64,000 bases of DNA, from positions 74,501 through 138,500 of the forward strand of contig CAUYUJ010016879.1 of NCBI GenBank assembly GCA_963575745.1. The letters are read 5' to 3'. Within the stretch, counting starts at the first letter, position 1. Each line of letters opens with the position of its first letter. The position numbers were made by a program, and so were the translations under genes. Below, one piece after another: positions 1-8,490 of this stretch. The notes under the pieces were generated by a model. It was not told the DNA's origin. It was given only the letters and a program-made list of their open reading frames with translations, and did no database searches. The DNA comes from Prorocentrum cordatum (lineage: Eukaryota; Sar; Dinophyceae; Prorocentrales; Prorocentraceae).

Positions 1-577
1 CACGTGTAGCTTTCATGTAGCGTGTACGATTCGACGCCAATGCACCCACCTCCAGATAGCTCAGCTCCTATCACCCGAAGGGTTGTCTTATCGGACCTTG
101 TTGGGGCAATCCGACGCGAGCCTATCGCTAATATGCACTTCCCCCGAAAATATCCTTCTCACTCGAAGGGTGCGGTCCTAGAGGTGAGTCTATAGACAAC
201 GCATAAGTGCCTGATTATGTTTGTTTCCGGTGACTATTTTGAGCATCTCCAGGTCCACTGGCGAATTGGGTGTTCCCTGAATCTGAACCGCCTGCCCAAT
301 CCGCAGTGTTCCGAGATATTAGATCGCACTGCTAGCAAAGCTTCCCGTCCAGCGATCTAGGAGAAGTGCAGGCGAGGGTGGCTACCTAGACGAAAGCCTA
401 AGGTGGTTCCTGAACCCGCCCCCCCCCCGTTGGCCAGAATGAATGAAGACGATGTGATGGCTATGGCGCGGGGGAGACCTGGGGCGGTAAGAAAAACTCC
501 CCCGCGCTGGAAAACGAGGAGTGGGTACCAGGTAATAGAAGTTGGCGGCAAGTTGGCGGCGCGTAGAGGGGGTAGGG
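1..577. other. non-coding, no recognisable feature
   Basis: Mixed-composition DNA with no exon-like frame, no tandem repeat and no inverted repeat that I can support. A short run of C (about 420-428) and a G-rich stretch from about 545 lead into the inverted repeat that follows. It lies downstream of the LRR/EF-hand gene and could be intergenic. Confidence 0.4.
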
Positions 578-696
578 GGAGGGGGGAAGGTTTCTTAAAA
601 GGAGGCTGCTTCTTAGAAGGCGTAGGAGTTACATCTACAGACAAGGCCAGCGCAGTCTGAGAAGCAGAGGTGCTTCTAAGAAACCTTCCCCCCTCC
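578..696. repeat. short inverted repeat with G/C-rich ends
   Basis: The arm at 578-612 and the arm at 661-696 are inverted copies. The first 20 bases of each (GGAGGGGGGAAGGTTTCTTA) match exactly and the inner CTGCTTC ends match again, with about 48 bases between the arms. The same flavour of G/C-rich hairpin recurs at 20.1-20.8 kb. It could be a small MITE-like element; no target-site duplication is clear. Confidence 0.65.
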
Positions 697-1123
697 GCCG
701 ACCCCCCTCTGCACGTTGCCGAAGAAGCAAGGAGGAACGCTCAGCGTGAGAAATCGCTGCGGGAACGAGTGGACGATGGCCACATCAATGAGAACAAACG
801 CGCAGTCCTGCCGAGCTGCCTCCGAGTGGCGACCGCGGGTACAGCGTCGGCCACGAAGCTGCAAGGGTCCCGAAGGTCCTGGATGCCCCTGGGCTGTCCC
901 GACGCTACCGTGCGTGCGGAGATAGAAAGCATACAGAAACATGACTTAAAAAAAGAACATCGCGCGGACTGCCCTGCACTGGCGCTGGACTCCCCTCCCT
1001 GGCGCGCAGAGCGTCGGTGGCCGAGGCCGGAGGCCTCAGCGCGAAGAAGCCAGCGCCGATCCAGGAAACCCGCGCGGAGCTCCGCAAGTAGATCTTTGCG
1101 CCGCTGTTCTGGCTTTTCGAATC
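697..1123. other. GC-rich non-coding stretch
   Basis: No recognised gene. Long open frames run through it on both strands, but their residue composition is arginine- and proline-rich, as expected from GC-rich non-coding DNA, and no domain motif is visible. Confidence 0.4.
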
Positions 1124-1324
1124 CGCCCGAAATGGGTACTGAAAGAATGGGCAGTATGCCCAACAACAAACGTTGTCCCAAGCCAACAGCGGCCGCTGTT
1201 GGGCAGGCGACCTTCTGTCTCGAATGGACACAGGCTGCGGAGGCGCGGACAGCGAGTCCTGTTCAAAATGAACAGGAATTGTTGTTGGGCATTTTACCCA
1301 TTCTTTCGGTACCCATTTCGGGCG
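1124..1324. mobile_element. fold-back element with 46-bp terminal inverted repeats
   Basis: Positions 1124-1169 and 1279-1324 are inverted copies with 4 mismatches in 46 bases; both outer ends begin CGCCCGAAATGGGTAC. The roughly 110-bp centre holds a perfect 20-bp palindrome at 1183-1202 (CCAACAGCGGCCGCTGTTGG) and a 7-bp-stem, 5-base-loop hairpin at 1258-1276. The whole can fold into one long cruciform, as expected for a fold-back or MITE-type non-autonomous element. No direct repeat of convincing length flanks it, so the class is unknown. Confidence 0.65.
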
Positions 1325-2250
1325 TCCAGAAGGGTAGCAGTCCCGCTGCCCTGGGACCCGGGAGGTGGGGAGGCCAAAAGGTACCGATGCCGCTGCTCCC
1401 CGGACCTCTCCCAGGGTGCGCGCTGACCAGAACCTCGAGGCGAGTCCAGTGGAAGGCGACGAGAACCTCCCAGGAGAGCGCAACAGAAGGGGAGCACGGG
1501 CGAAGGGAAGAGGTATGGGTACCTTCTTCCTCCTCTGAGGAGATGCCCCAGGAGGTCGGGGACAACCCGAGACGCTTCTCGACCCGTGCGGCTCGCTGCC
1601 GACAGGGGAGGAGGCAGAGCCTCGCACCCGGCTGCTGCTGCAGCCTGCGGCTCAGACACGTCACTGCGCAGAGGACATCCGCACACCACCACGGGGCCCG
1701 CCGGGGGCCTTCCCGGGCCCCGGCGCGGTGTACGCGCCCTCCTGGCCTCGGCCCAGGGGGTCCGTGAACTGCCCATCGGTCAGAAGGAGCAGGTGGAAAC
1801 AGGAAGCAGGGGGGGCGTTGAGAGCAGATCGGGTTCCCACCCGTCCCCTGAAGAGGACGGAAGAGGTGGAGCCACTCCTCGATCATTGAGGTAGGAATGC
1901 GCTCAACGTACATTGGCTGGGTAGTCGAAGCCAATCTGGCGGGCCCGATCTGGCCAACGGTGGCAATCTGGCAAGGGAGCCAGCGCGAATCCAGCCTGGC
2001 GAACAACAAAACCCCCCAACCTGGTCAGGCCAGATTGACCCCAGGAGCCCAATCCAATCTGCCAGTCTGGCCTGCGACTACCCAGATTGGAACTTAGGAG
2101 ACCAAAAATACCTACTCTCAACGACCGATGGGCATCCTGGGGCCCAGGATGACCCTGGCCAGGCACGGTGGCAGCCGCAGGGGGGGACAAAAGGACAGCC
2201 AAGCAGACCCTGCGGGGCAAAGAAGCACCCAACAGCGCCCACGACCAGCA
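1325..2250. other. non-coding stretch with CAATCTGG motif cluster
   Basis: No gene recognised. At about 1915-2095 the octamer CAATCTGG and its complement CCAGATTG occur repeatedly in both orientations, giving a short degenerate repeat cluster. The rest is GC-rich without a visible domain. Confidence 0.4.
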
Positions 2251-2515
2251 GGCGTGGTCCTTAGTGGGCCCTGGAAACGACAAGGCGGTTTTTTGACCGG
2301 TTCCGTTTTGCCCTTTTGTTGCCGGTTCCAGCGCCGTTTTTTTACCGGTTCCGTCGCCGTTTTTTTACCGGCTCCGGCTCCGGTCCCAATCCTGGAGCCG
2401 TTTTTGTTGCCGTTTCCGGTCGCCGTTTTTTTGCCGTTTCCATTTTCAAGGGACATGTTTTTGGAAAGGGTGAAAAAACGGCCCTGCCGTTTCCGGGGCC
2501 CACAAAGGCGTGGTC
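2251..2515. mobile_element. TIR element (MITE-like), copy A
   Basis: A 240-250-bp element whose ends are inverted repeats of about 31 bases starting GTGGGCCC(T/C)GGAAACG at 2264 and ending with the complement at 2503. It is flanked by the 9-bp direct repeat GGCGTGGTC at 2251-2259 and 2507-2515, which fits a target-site duplication of the size made by Mutator-like transposases. The interior is built of CCGTTTTTTT.CCGGTTCC-type blocks. A second, clearly homologous copy with its own flanking direct repeats lies at 56568-56870. There is no coding capacity, so it would be non-autonomous. Confidence 0.7.
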
Positions 2516-2606
2516 TGCTCTTGGTGGCATCTGGACGGCCCGTGCCGAATGCGCTCCTTACACCTTGAAAGTGGCAGGGCCGCCACGGCCTTACAGCTTC
2601 GGCCCT

Positions 2607-3743
2607 TCACATCTCAACCCTCTCTTCCACGTAGACACAGACGTTTGAAGGTGTTCCTCTGGAATCAGACGCCACAGCGGAGTCGTTCGATTCCAGTGGG
2701 GTAATGTGGTGTGCGGCCTCCTTTGGAAACTCGTCTGGGATAGCATCGCCCCCTTCTGCCTGCCCGTCACTGGACAAGGGAGTCATCAGAGAGACGCCTG
2801 AGTTTCCTTCAGATCCTGAACTTCTCTCAGATACTGCCGCGTCATCGCCACCGTCACGTGCCATGGTTTGCAAAACCTTCTCGGGTGCCAGAGCCGTAAG
2901 CAGATCGGTGAGCTTCTGATGGGTCACGGTACCAGACCCGTTGCTGTCCAGAACACTGAAGAGAACATCGATCTCCTCCTCGGACATGTCCAACTGCGTG
3001 AAGCTCAAGATCTTCCTGCTGAAGTCAAGTTTCGTCAACTCTGGTTCTGAGAAGATCTTACTCTTCGCCGTTTGAAGAATTCCGCTTGCCATGCCGGTCT
3101 CCTCCTCGTGAAGGGAGAGGGGGCGCCTCGGGGTGAGAACGGCCCCGATTGCCGAGTGGAACGCGCGGATGCTGTTGCGGCGCGTGCCCGTGACGGCCCG
3201 CGCCATTGGGGTCATGCTGCGGGACACAATGTCCACTGGCGACGACACCCGGCTTGACGGCGCTCGCCCCGACTTCGAAATTTCCAGGGCCAGGTGTAGC
3301 AGGCGCTCACGAAACCGCATGCTCTGCTCCAGCCTCTCCTGCAGGCGGCCCGACTTCGACGCCTCAAGGAAACCAAGCACTCGCCTGCCGTGATCCCACA
3401 CCTCGTGCTCCCGTCCGGGAATCAGCCGCTGGCTGGCCCAGCGCGAGCTCTCCTGCTGGCCGAAGATCACGTTCTTGATGTTCTTCGTTACTTCCAGCAG
3501 TAATGCACGATCGCTGTCACCAATGTTGGCCAATCTCTTTGCGTACTCCTCCTCCGGCATCATCAGCAATGCTAGTGACATGTCGCGGAGATGCCACATG
3601 GCTCTTGCTGTTCTGACCTGCTTAATACGGACATTCTGCATGGATGACATGACATCGTTCACAAATCCGCCACCGTGCCACTGGGCACGGAGTGGGCGTG
3701 TCCTCAGGTCTGTTGCCCACTTCCCTGAGCCGAAGTCCTTATC
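2607..3743 (-). CDS. EF-hand-containing cytosolic protein or C-terminal tail (exon 6)
   Basis: An open exon of 378 codons ending in TGA at 2607-2609, read from a candidate acceptor CTCAG at 3744-3748. The sequence is hydrophilic with helical, charged stretches (for example around the motif PEEEYAKRLANIGDSDRALL) and no membrane segment, then a Ser/Asp/Gly-rich low-complexity tail. About 266 residues in, a helix ending EEIDVLFSVL runs into the EF-hand loop DSNGSGTVTHQK: positions 1, 3, 5 and 6 fit, but position 12 is Lys instead of Glu/Asp, so calcium binding is probably weak or lost. Only one EF-hand is visible; these usually come in pairs. Its place downstream of the membrane exons in phase 0 suggests it is the cytosolic tail of the LRR receptor-like protein. 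Alternatively it is an independent gene that starts in an unseen exon. Confidence 0.7.
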   Translation of the reverse strand, partial: DKDFGSGKWATDLRTRPLRAQWHGGGFVNDVMSSMQNVRIKQVRTARAMWHLRDMSLALLMMPEEEYAKRLANIGDSDRALLLEVTKNIKNVIFGQQESSRWASQRLIPGREHEVWDHGRRVLGFLEASKSGRLQERLEQSMRFRERLLHLALEISKSGRAPSSRVSSPVDIVSRSMTPMARAVTGTRRNSIRAFHSAIGAVLTPRRPLSLHEEETGMASGILQTAKSKIFSEPELTKLDFSRKILSFTQLDMSEEEIDVLFSVLDSNGSGTVTHQKLTDLLTALAPEKVLQTMARDGGDDAAVSERSSGSEGNSGVSLMTPLSSDGQAEGGDAIPDEFPKEAAHHITPLESNDSAVASDSRGTPSNVCVYVEERVEM

Positions 3744-3896
3744 CTGAGGAGTCTTTGCAGGACCCAGAGCCCGAATTGTCAAATCTCAAGGGGCTTCCCG
3801 CATGCCCCCTGGGCTCCAGGAAGACTTGTCACATCATTGTCCCGGGCCCAAAAGGGCCCCAATGTTTGAAAGAGCGTGTTCTACCGCTGCTGGCGG

Positions 3897-4845
3897 AAAA
3901 CCGGGGGGGGTCACTACCGGTTCGAACCTCTCCCCCCCACCCCCCTCCGGAAAACCGGGGGGGGTCACTACCGGTTCGAACCCCTCCCCCCCCCCCCCCA
4001 GCTCATCATGAAAAGGGGGGGGGGTCACTACCGGTTCGAACCCCCCCCCCCTCGAAAACCGAGTGGGGGTGCGGACAGAGGTGGGGACGGTGTTGGTGGG
4101 GACAGTGGTGAGGGGACAGCGGGACAGTGGTGGGGACAGTGGGACAGTGGGACAGTAGAGGGCCGGTAGTGGTGGGGACAGTGGTGGGGACAATGGTGGG
4201 AACAGGGGGGACAGTGGACAGTGGTGGGGACGGTGGTGGTGGGGACAGTGGTGTGGGCACAGTGGGAATGAGGTGGAAACAGTGGGACAGTGGAGGGTAC
4301 AATGGTGGTGGGGACAGTGGTGAAGGCGGTGGCGAGGACGGCGGTGGGACAATGGGACAGAGGTACAGTGGGGACAGTGGTGGGGACAGTGGGGACAGTG
4401 GTGGGAACAGTGGGACAGCTCAGTGGGACAGCGGCGGAGTCAGTGGGACAGTGGGGACAGTGGGGATAGTCGGGCAGTGGTTGGGGCCGTGGAGACAGTG
4501 GGGAGAGTGGAACCGTGGTGGGAACAGTGGTGGGGACAGTGGGGACAGTGCGACAGTGGTGGGGGCACTGGTGGGGACACAGTGGGGACAGTGGTGGTGA
4601 GGACAGTGGTGCTGGGAACAACAGTGGAGGATGTGATGCGGACGGTGGTAGGGACCGGGAGTCGTTTGCTGGCGGTGAGTGGGGGGGTGGGGAGGGGTTC
4701 GAACCGGTAGTGATCCCCCTCCGGTTTTCGAGGGGGGGGGAGGGGGGGGGGTTCGAACCGGTAGTGACCCCCCCTGGTTTTCCGGATCCGGAGGGGGGGG
4801 GGGGGGGGAGGGGTTCGGACCAGTACCCCCCCCCGGTTTTCGAGG
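3897..4845. repeat. inverted-repeat arms around a GGACAGTGG minisatellite
   Basis: The left arm (3897-4060) holds three direct copies of a unit of about 50 bp containing GAAAACCGGGGGGGG then TCACTACCGGTTCGAACC and a C-run. The right arm (about 4694-4845) holds three inverted copies. Between them (about 4079-4670) is a minisatellite of GGGACAGTGG/GTGGGGACAGT units, G-rich on the plus strand. It lies in intron 5 of the LRR gene. The GGTTCGAACC core is itself a palindrome and resembles a Pol III B box, but no A box or tRNA fold is visible. Confidence 0.8.
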
Positions 4846-4849
4846 GGGA

Positions 4850-5142
4850 GGGGGGGGGGGGAGGGGTTAGGGGAGGGGGGGGGTTTTGCCGGGGGAGGAG
4901 GGGGGGGGGAGGGGTTCCAGCAGGGGGGGGGGATTTTCGGAGGGGGGGGGGAGGCGACCCCCGGGTTCCGGAGGAAAAGGTTGGCAATTTTCCACAGTAA
5001 AGCGGCGGTGGATCACGCTCTCTCCAATGTTTAAATCTCGATGTATATATGTGTGTATATATATGTGTGTATGTATATATATATATATATATATTCCTAT
5101 ATCTTTACAAGCGCGGGCGGGGGGAAAACCCGTCCCCCCCCC
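4850..5142. repeat. G-tracts, TATATG microsatellite and a G-run/C-run hairpin unit
   Basis: 4850-4980 is a series of G-runs. 5041-5095 is a TA/TG microsatellite. 5092-5142 begins TTCCTATATCTTTAC and continues into a G-run followed by an A-rich spacer and a C-run, so it can form a hairpin. A homologous TTCCTATATTTTTAC plus G-run/C-run unit lies at about 45374-45420, so this is a dispersed repeat end rather than chance. Confidence 0.6.
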
Positions 5143-5149
5143 CAAAACG

Positions 5150-5615
5150 GCACAACAGGGGTCCAAGATGGCCCTCAGAGAGCCCCATGGCGGCCCAAGA
5201 TGGCCCCAAGACACCCTCCGAAGCATTCCAAATTGTGACCTGGTCGTTCAGGGAGACCGCGGTTGGAGGCAGGGTGGTCCGAGGAAGCCCCCAGAGGCCC
5301 CCAGAACACGCCCAGGAGGCCTCCAAAAGGCCTTAACAAAGCCTGAAACGACTTTTGTGAGGCCCCCAGAGACTCTCCAAGGACGAGCCTCCGCAAAAAG
5401 AGCTGAGGAGGACGGGGAGAATGCGCAGGGCATGGCGAAAATGAGGAAAAAGAACATTGAAGAAGGGATAACGAATATTATTATAGCGGCGATGCCAGAA
5501 AAGGCAACAAGGAGTTATCGCTAAATTGTCGGCTTGACCGTCCTGCTAGTCCGCCTGCACGCCAAACTTCAAGGACCAAGGTGCATGGCGCGAAGCGCCA
5601 CTGCAATCTTGTATG

Positions 5616-5652
<37 letters not shown>

Positions 5653-6110
5653 ATGGGCCCAAAGGGCCCCCGGGAAGCTCCCCAGACGATCCAAAAGCGC
5701 CCCGAGTCGCCGAACGATGTCTCAGACTGCCCTAAGGCGGCCCAAAAAGGCCTCCAAGACGCCCCAAGAGGCCTCCAAGAGGCCTTCCAAGTTGGCCCGA
5801 AGAGGACTTTCCCACGGTGTTTGAAAGTTGTTGGCGTTCTCGCTTTTTCGGCTCTCCGACGCTCCAAGACAGACCAAGAGGCCCCCAAGACCACCCCAAC
5901 ACGGCCCAAAAGGCCTCCAAGAGGGCCCCAAGACGGCCCAAGAGCGCCCCAAGACGGCCCCCTAGAGGCCCCAAAACAAATAAAAAGGGGCCCCTAAGAG
6001 ACCCCCAAATGATCCCCAAGTGGCCCCAAAACTGCCTCCAAGAGGCCCCCGAGAGGCCTCCCACGAGATCCCAACGAACATCCACTAGACTTCATACCCA
6101 GAACCCAGGC
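5150..6110. repeat. CCAAGA/GGCCC low-complexity array, plus orientation
   Basis: The plus strand is built of blocks such as CCAAGATGGCCC and AAGAGGCCTCC, with the purine-rich AAGA recurring about every 10-12 bases. It is interrupted at 5583-5665 by the hairpin TGGCGCGAAGCGCCA followed by TA and GT microsatellites. Open frames here (up to about 210 codons) are Pro/Lys/Arg-rich artefacts. It ends at a GGTGGCGGGCTGGGCCGAAGG motif (about 6110-6132) that recurs near 6730-6752. Confidence 0.75.
5583..5665. repeat. GGCGCGAAGCGCC hairpin plus TA/GT microsatellite
   Basis: GCATGGCGCGAAGCGCCA (6-bp stem, GAA loop) is followed by TGCA.TCT.GTATGT and then TA and TG repeats. The same hairpin and downstream bases occur at 46758-46795 next to a TA and an ATGT array. 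The conserved hairpin with a microsatellite tail suggests the end of a dispersed element. Confidence 0.6.
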
Positions 6111-6289
6111 ACGGTGGCGGGCTGGGCCGAAGGCAATTAAACCTGCTTGGCATGGGGACGGAAAGCGCGTATATTTTGCGAGGGCGCGAGGTCGCTGGCT
6201 TAGTGTCTTGGAGCCCTGCTGATGTTAAGGGTTCGGTACGACATACAGAAATCTAGCAACCAACCTTGCGAAAATCAATGAATATTTCA

Positions 6290-6615
6290 TTTCCGGGGCT
6301 TCCTGGGGGTCCTTGGGGGGCTCTTTTGGGCCGTCTTGGCGCCCTTGTGGGCCGTCCTGGGACCCTCTTGGGCAATCTTGGTGGGCTTGGGCAGTCTTGG
6401 GACCCTCTGGGGGCCCTCCTGGGTCCCTTTGGGGACCTTTGGGGACCTCATATGGCCCTCTTGTGGCTCTCTTGGAAACCTGAAGGCCCTCAGGGGCCTC
6501 TCGTGGGCCGTCTTGGGGCTCTCTTTGGCCGTCTCGACGCCCTCTTGGGCCGTCCTGGGGGCCTCTGGGGACGTCTTGGGGCGGTCTTGGGGGCCTCCTG
6601 GGCCGTTTGGGACGC
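6290..6615. repeat. CCAAGA/GGCCC array, inverted orientation
   Basis: The same low-complexity sequence as at 5.15-6.1 kb but on the opposite strand (GGGCCGTCTTGG blocks on the plus strand). With the plus-oriented arrays on both sides (5.15-6.1 and 6.94-7.17 kb) it forms potential long inverted repeats. Confidence 0.7.
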
Positions 6616-6939
6616 ATTGAAGACCAAAGAAGCGAATATGCTAAAAATGCACGTTTCCCTACAGGAATGGGACGTTGTTTGCCTCTTGGGGATCCCCTTT
6701 GGGGGCCTCTTGGGACGTGTTGGAGGCCTGGTGGCGGGCTGGGCCGAAGGCCATTGGATACGCCGCCATTTCATTAATCACAGGGGTGCCTGGCGTGCTA
6801 GATCCTACCGGTTTTGGTTTGGTTTTTGTCCACCAGAACTCCCCCTGGGGCTTCGACCCAGCGAGCCGGCCCCGCGGAAAACCGCTGAAAGGGACCGGAA
6901 ACGACCTCCACGTCCGCAGAAAACCCTCTGAGACCGCTC

Positions 6940-7165
6940 AAAATGGCCTCTAAGATGGTCACGTCTGCCCAAGATTGCATCCAAGTTCGCCCAAGATGGT
7001 CCAAGATACTCTTCAAGAGGGCCCAAGGGGGTTCAAGATGCCTCCAAGTCCGCTCAAGAAGTCTCCAAAACGGTCCAAGAGGGCCCAAGAGGCCCCTCAA
7101 GAGGCCTCCAAGACGGCCCAAGAGGCCTCCAAGAGGACCTCCAGGAAGGCCCGAAGAGGCCAACA
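6940..7165. repeat. CCAAGA/GGCCC array, plus orientation
   Basis: A short array of CCAAGATGG, CAAGAGGCC and CCAAGACGGCCC units, plus orientation. It is immediately followed by the dispersed GACCATCCTGTGGTGTTGGG element at about 7189. Confidence 0.65.
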
Positions 7166-7188
7166 TCATTGAGCTTCCTTATGTGCTC

Positions 7189-7300
7189 TGACCATCCTGT
7201 GGTGTTGGGCCCCCTTGTTGAAGAGACAGCGCCCCGCGTTCCTTCCTCCTCTCCTGCTCCCTCCTCCCTCTCCTCCTCCCCGCTCCTCCTCCCCTCCTCT
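7189..7300 (+). repeat. GACCATCCTGTGGTGTTGGG dispersed core, copy 1, with pyrimidine tract
   Basis: The core GACCATCCTGTGGTGTTGGG, about 45 bases with CCCCGCGTTCC, then a T/C-only tract. Four further copies are at about 10616, 11839, 15168-15121 (inverted) and 58797, each next to a pyrimidine tract or the 90-bp satellite. Probably the end of a repeat family; no coding sequence. Confidence 0.65.
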
Positions 7301-7499
7301 CCTCCTCCGACTATTTCACCTTTGGGGGCTAGGCCAGTGGTGGCGTAAGTGGCGGATCCCCGTGTGGTCCCGAGCGCCACCCACTTGGCTAGCCGCACTG
7401 TTCGAGCACGCACACAGCGAAGCCGCGCGTCGCATCAACGCCTCCCCCTCCTTGCCTCTGCCCTCCGCATCCTCTCCTCCTCCTCCTCGTCCTCCTCCC

Positions 7500-7950
7500 C
7501 CCTCCTCCCTCCTCCCCCTCCTTGCCCCTGAGGCCCCCAAGACGGCTTCCGACGGCGTCAGACGGGCCAGGAATGCCCCGAGACGGCCAAAGAAGCCCCG
7601 GAGAAGCCCTCAAAGGCCCGCAAGAGGCCCACGGAGGTCCCCAAGATGCCTCCAAGAGGCTCCCAGGAAGCTCCCAGGAGGCCCCAAGAGTGCCCCCAGA
7701 GGGTCCCAAGATGCCCCCTCCTCCTCCTCCTCCTCCTCCTCCTCCTCCTCCTCCTCCTCCTCCTCCTCCTCCTCCTCCTCCTCTTGGTCTTCCCCGCCAT
7801 TCTCCCCCAACTGTTCTCCGAAGGGTTTCCACAACGGCTGGGGAAACACATGGCCCGATAGCTTGGCAGAGCTCTTGCCACAACGCTCGGCAACATGGGC
7901 GATTTCAAAAGGCAGGGGCGGCGGTGATTCGCCGTAGGCGTCTTCGATAG
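7500..7950. repeat. CCAAGA array, (TCC)n and a 150-bp dispersed element
   Basis: 7525-7710 is CCAAGA-type DNA. 7708-7788 is a nearly pure (TCC)n tract. 7791-7950 is a complex unit containing TTCTCCGAAGGGTTTCC and ACAACGGCTGGGG and ending with GGCGGCGGTGATTCGCCG and CTTCGATAG. A homologous unit, again preceded by a T/C-only tract, is at about 26348-26498. The element ends three bases from the proposed donor of exon 5, so on the minus strand intron 5 would begin with it. Confidence 0.7.
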
Positions 7951-7953
7951 AAC

Positions 7954-8490
7954 AAAACAAAATGTGAAAGCACCGATCAAAGTAAAAATAATGACGTGCG
8001 CCCAAACATTATTCATCTGGTCTCGCTCCGACTTCGGCATGCTACTAACATCAATGAAAGCGGTTGTAAGCATCAAGAGAACTATCAAAGCAATTTTGCA
8101 CATCACTTCCACCCAATTGTTGGAATCAAACTTCCAAGGCCAAGCACCGTACAGGATTACGGTAATCACGAACATGAACAGCGCGCTTGTGTAGACATGA
8201 GAATGCACATTGTTAGCTGGGAGGACAACCTGCACAAGGCAAAGGGACAATCCAAAGGACATCTTCACCAAGATCCACCACCAGCGGTCTGGACGCTTGG
8301 TACCGAAACAGAACCTGTACCGTGCAATGAATCCGCGCTCGGTGCCGATCCGCCTTGGCGCAGTGAATACAGTATACGCGACATAGGTATAGATGGTGAG
8401 CCCGTACGCACAAGTCGCGAACAGATTGATCGGCAAATACACTGTCCATGAGGGGGATCCGTACTCCAGCTGTGGGAAAGCAATGATCCG
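7954..8490 (-). CDS. multi-pass membrane exon of the LRR surface protein (exon 5)
   Basis: 179 codons in phase 0 on both sides. Five hydrophobic segments are visible in order: around WTVYLPINLFATCAYGL, around KMSFGLSLCLVQVVL, around ALFMFVITVILYGAW, around KIALIVLLMLTTAFI and around HVIIFTLIGAFTFCF. They are separated by short polar loops including the basic loop after the first segment (APRRIGTERGF). The domain continues the three helices of exon 4. I place the start after GGCCAG at 8491-8496; a later acceptor with a better pyrimidine tract (exon from 8469) is also in phase 0. The donor is taken as TTTT/GTTCTA at 7953. It probably anchors the LRR ectodomain in the plasma membrane; any transport or channel role is unknown. 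Confidence 0.75.

Noticed and set aside
3905-4046. GGTTCGAACC as a Pol III B box or tRNA gene
   Set aside because: It is a simple palindrome in a homopolymer-rich repeat; no A box and no cloverleaf can be drawn.
7500-7950. Extension of the membrane exon through the poly-Arg region to 7558
   Set aside because: After FTFCF the frame enters the dispersed element and the TCC tract, which recurs at 26 kb without the membrane sequence, so it is intron.
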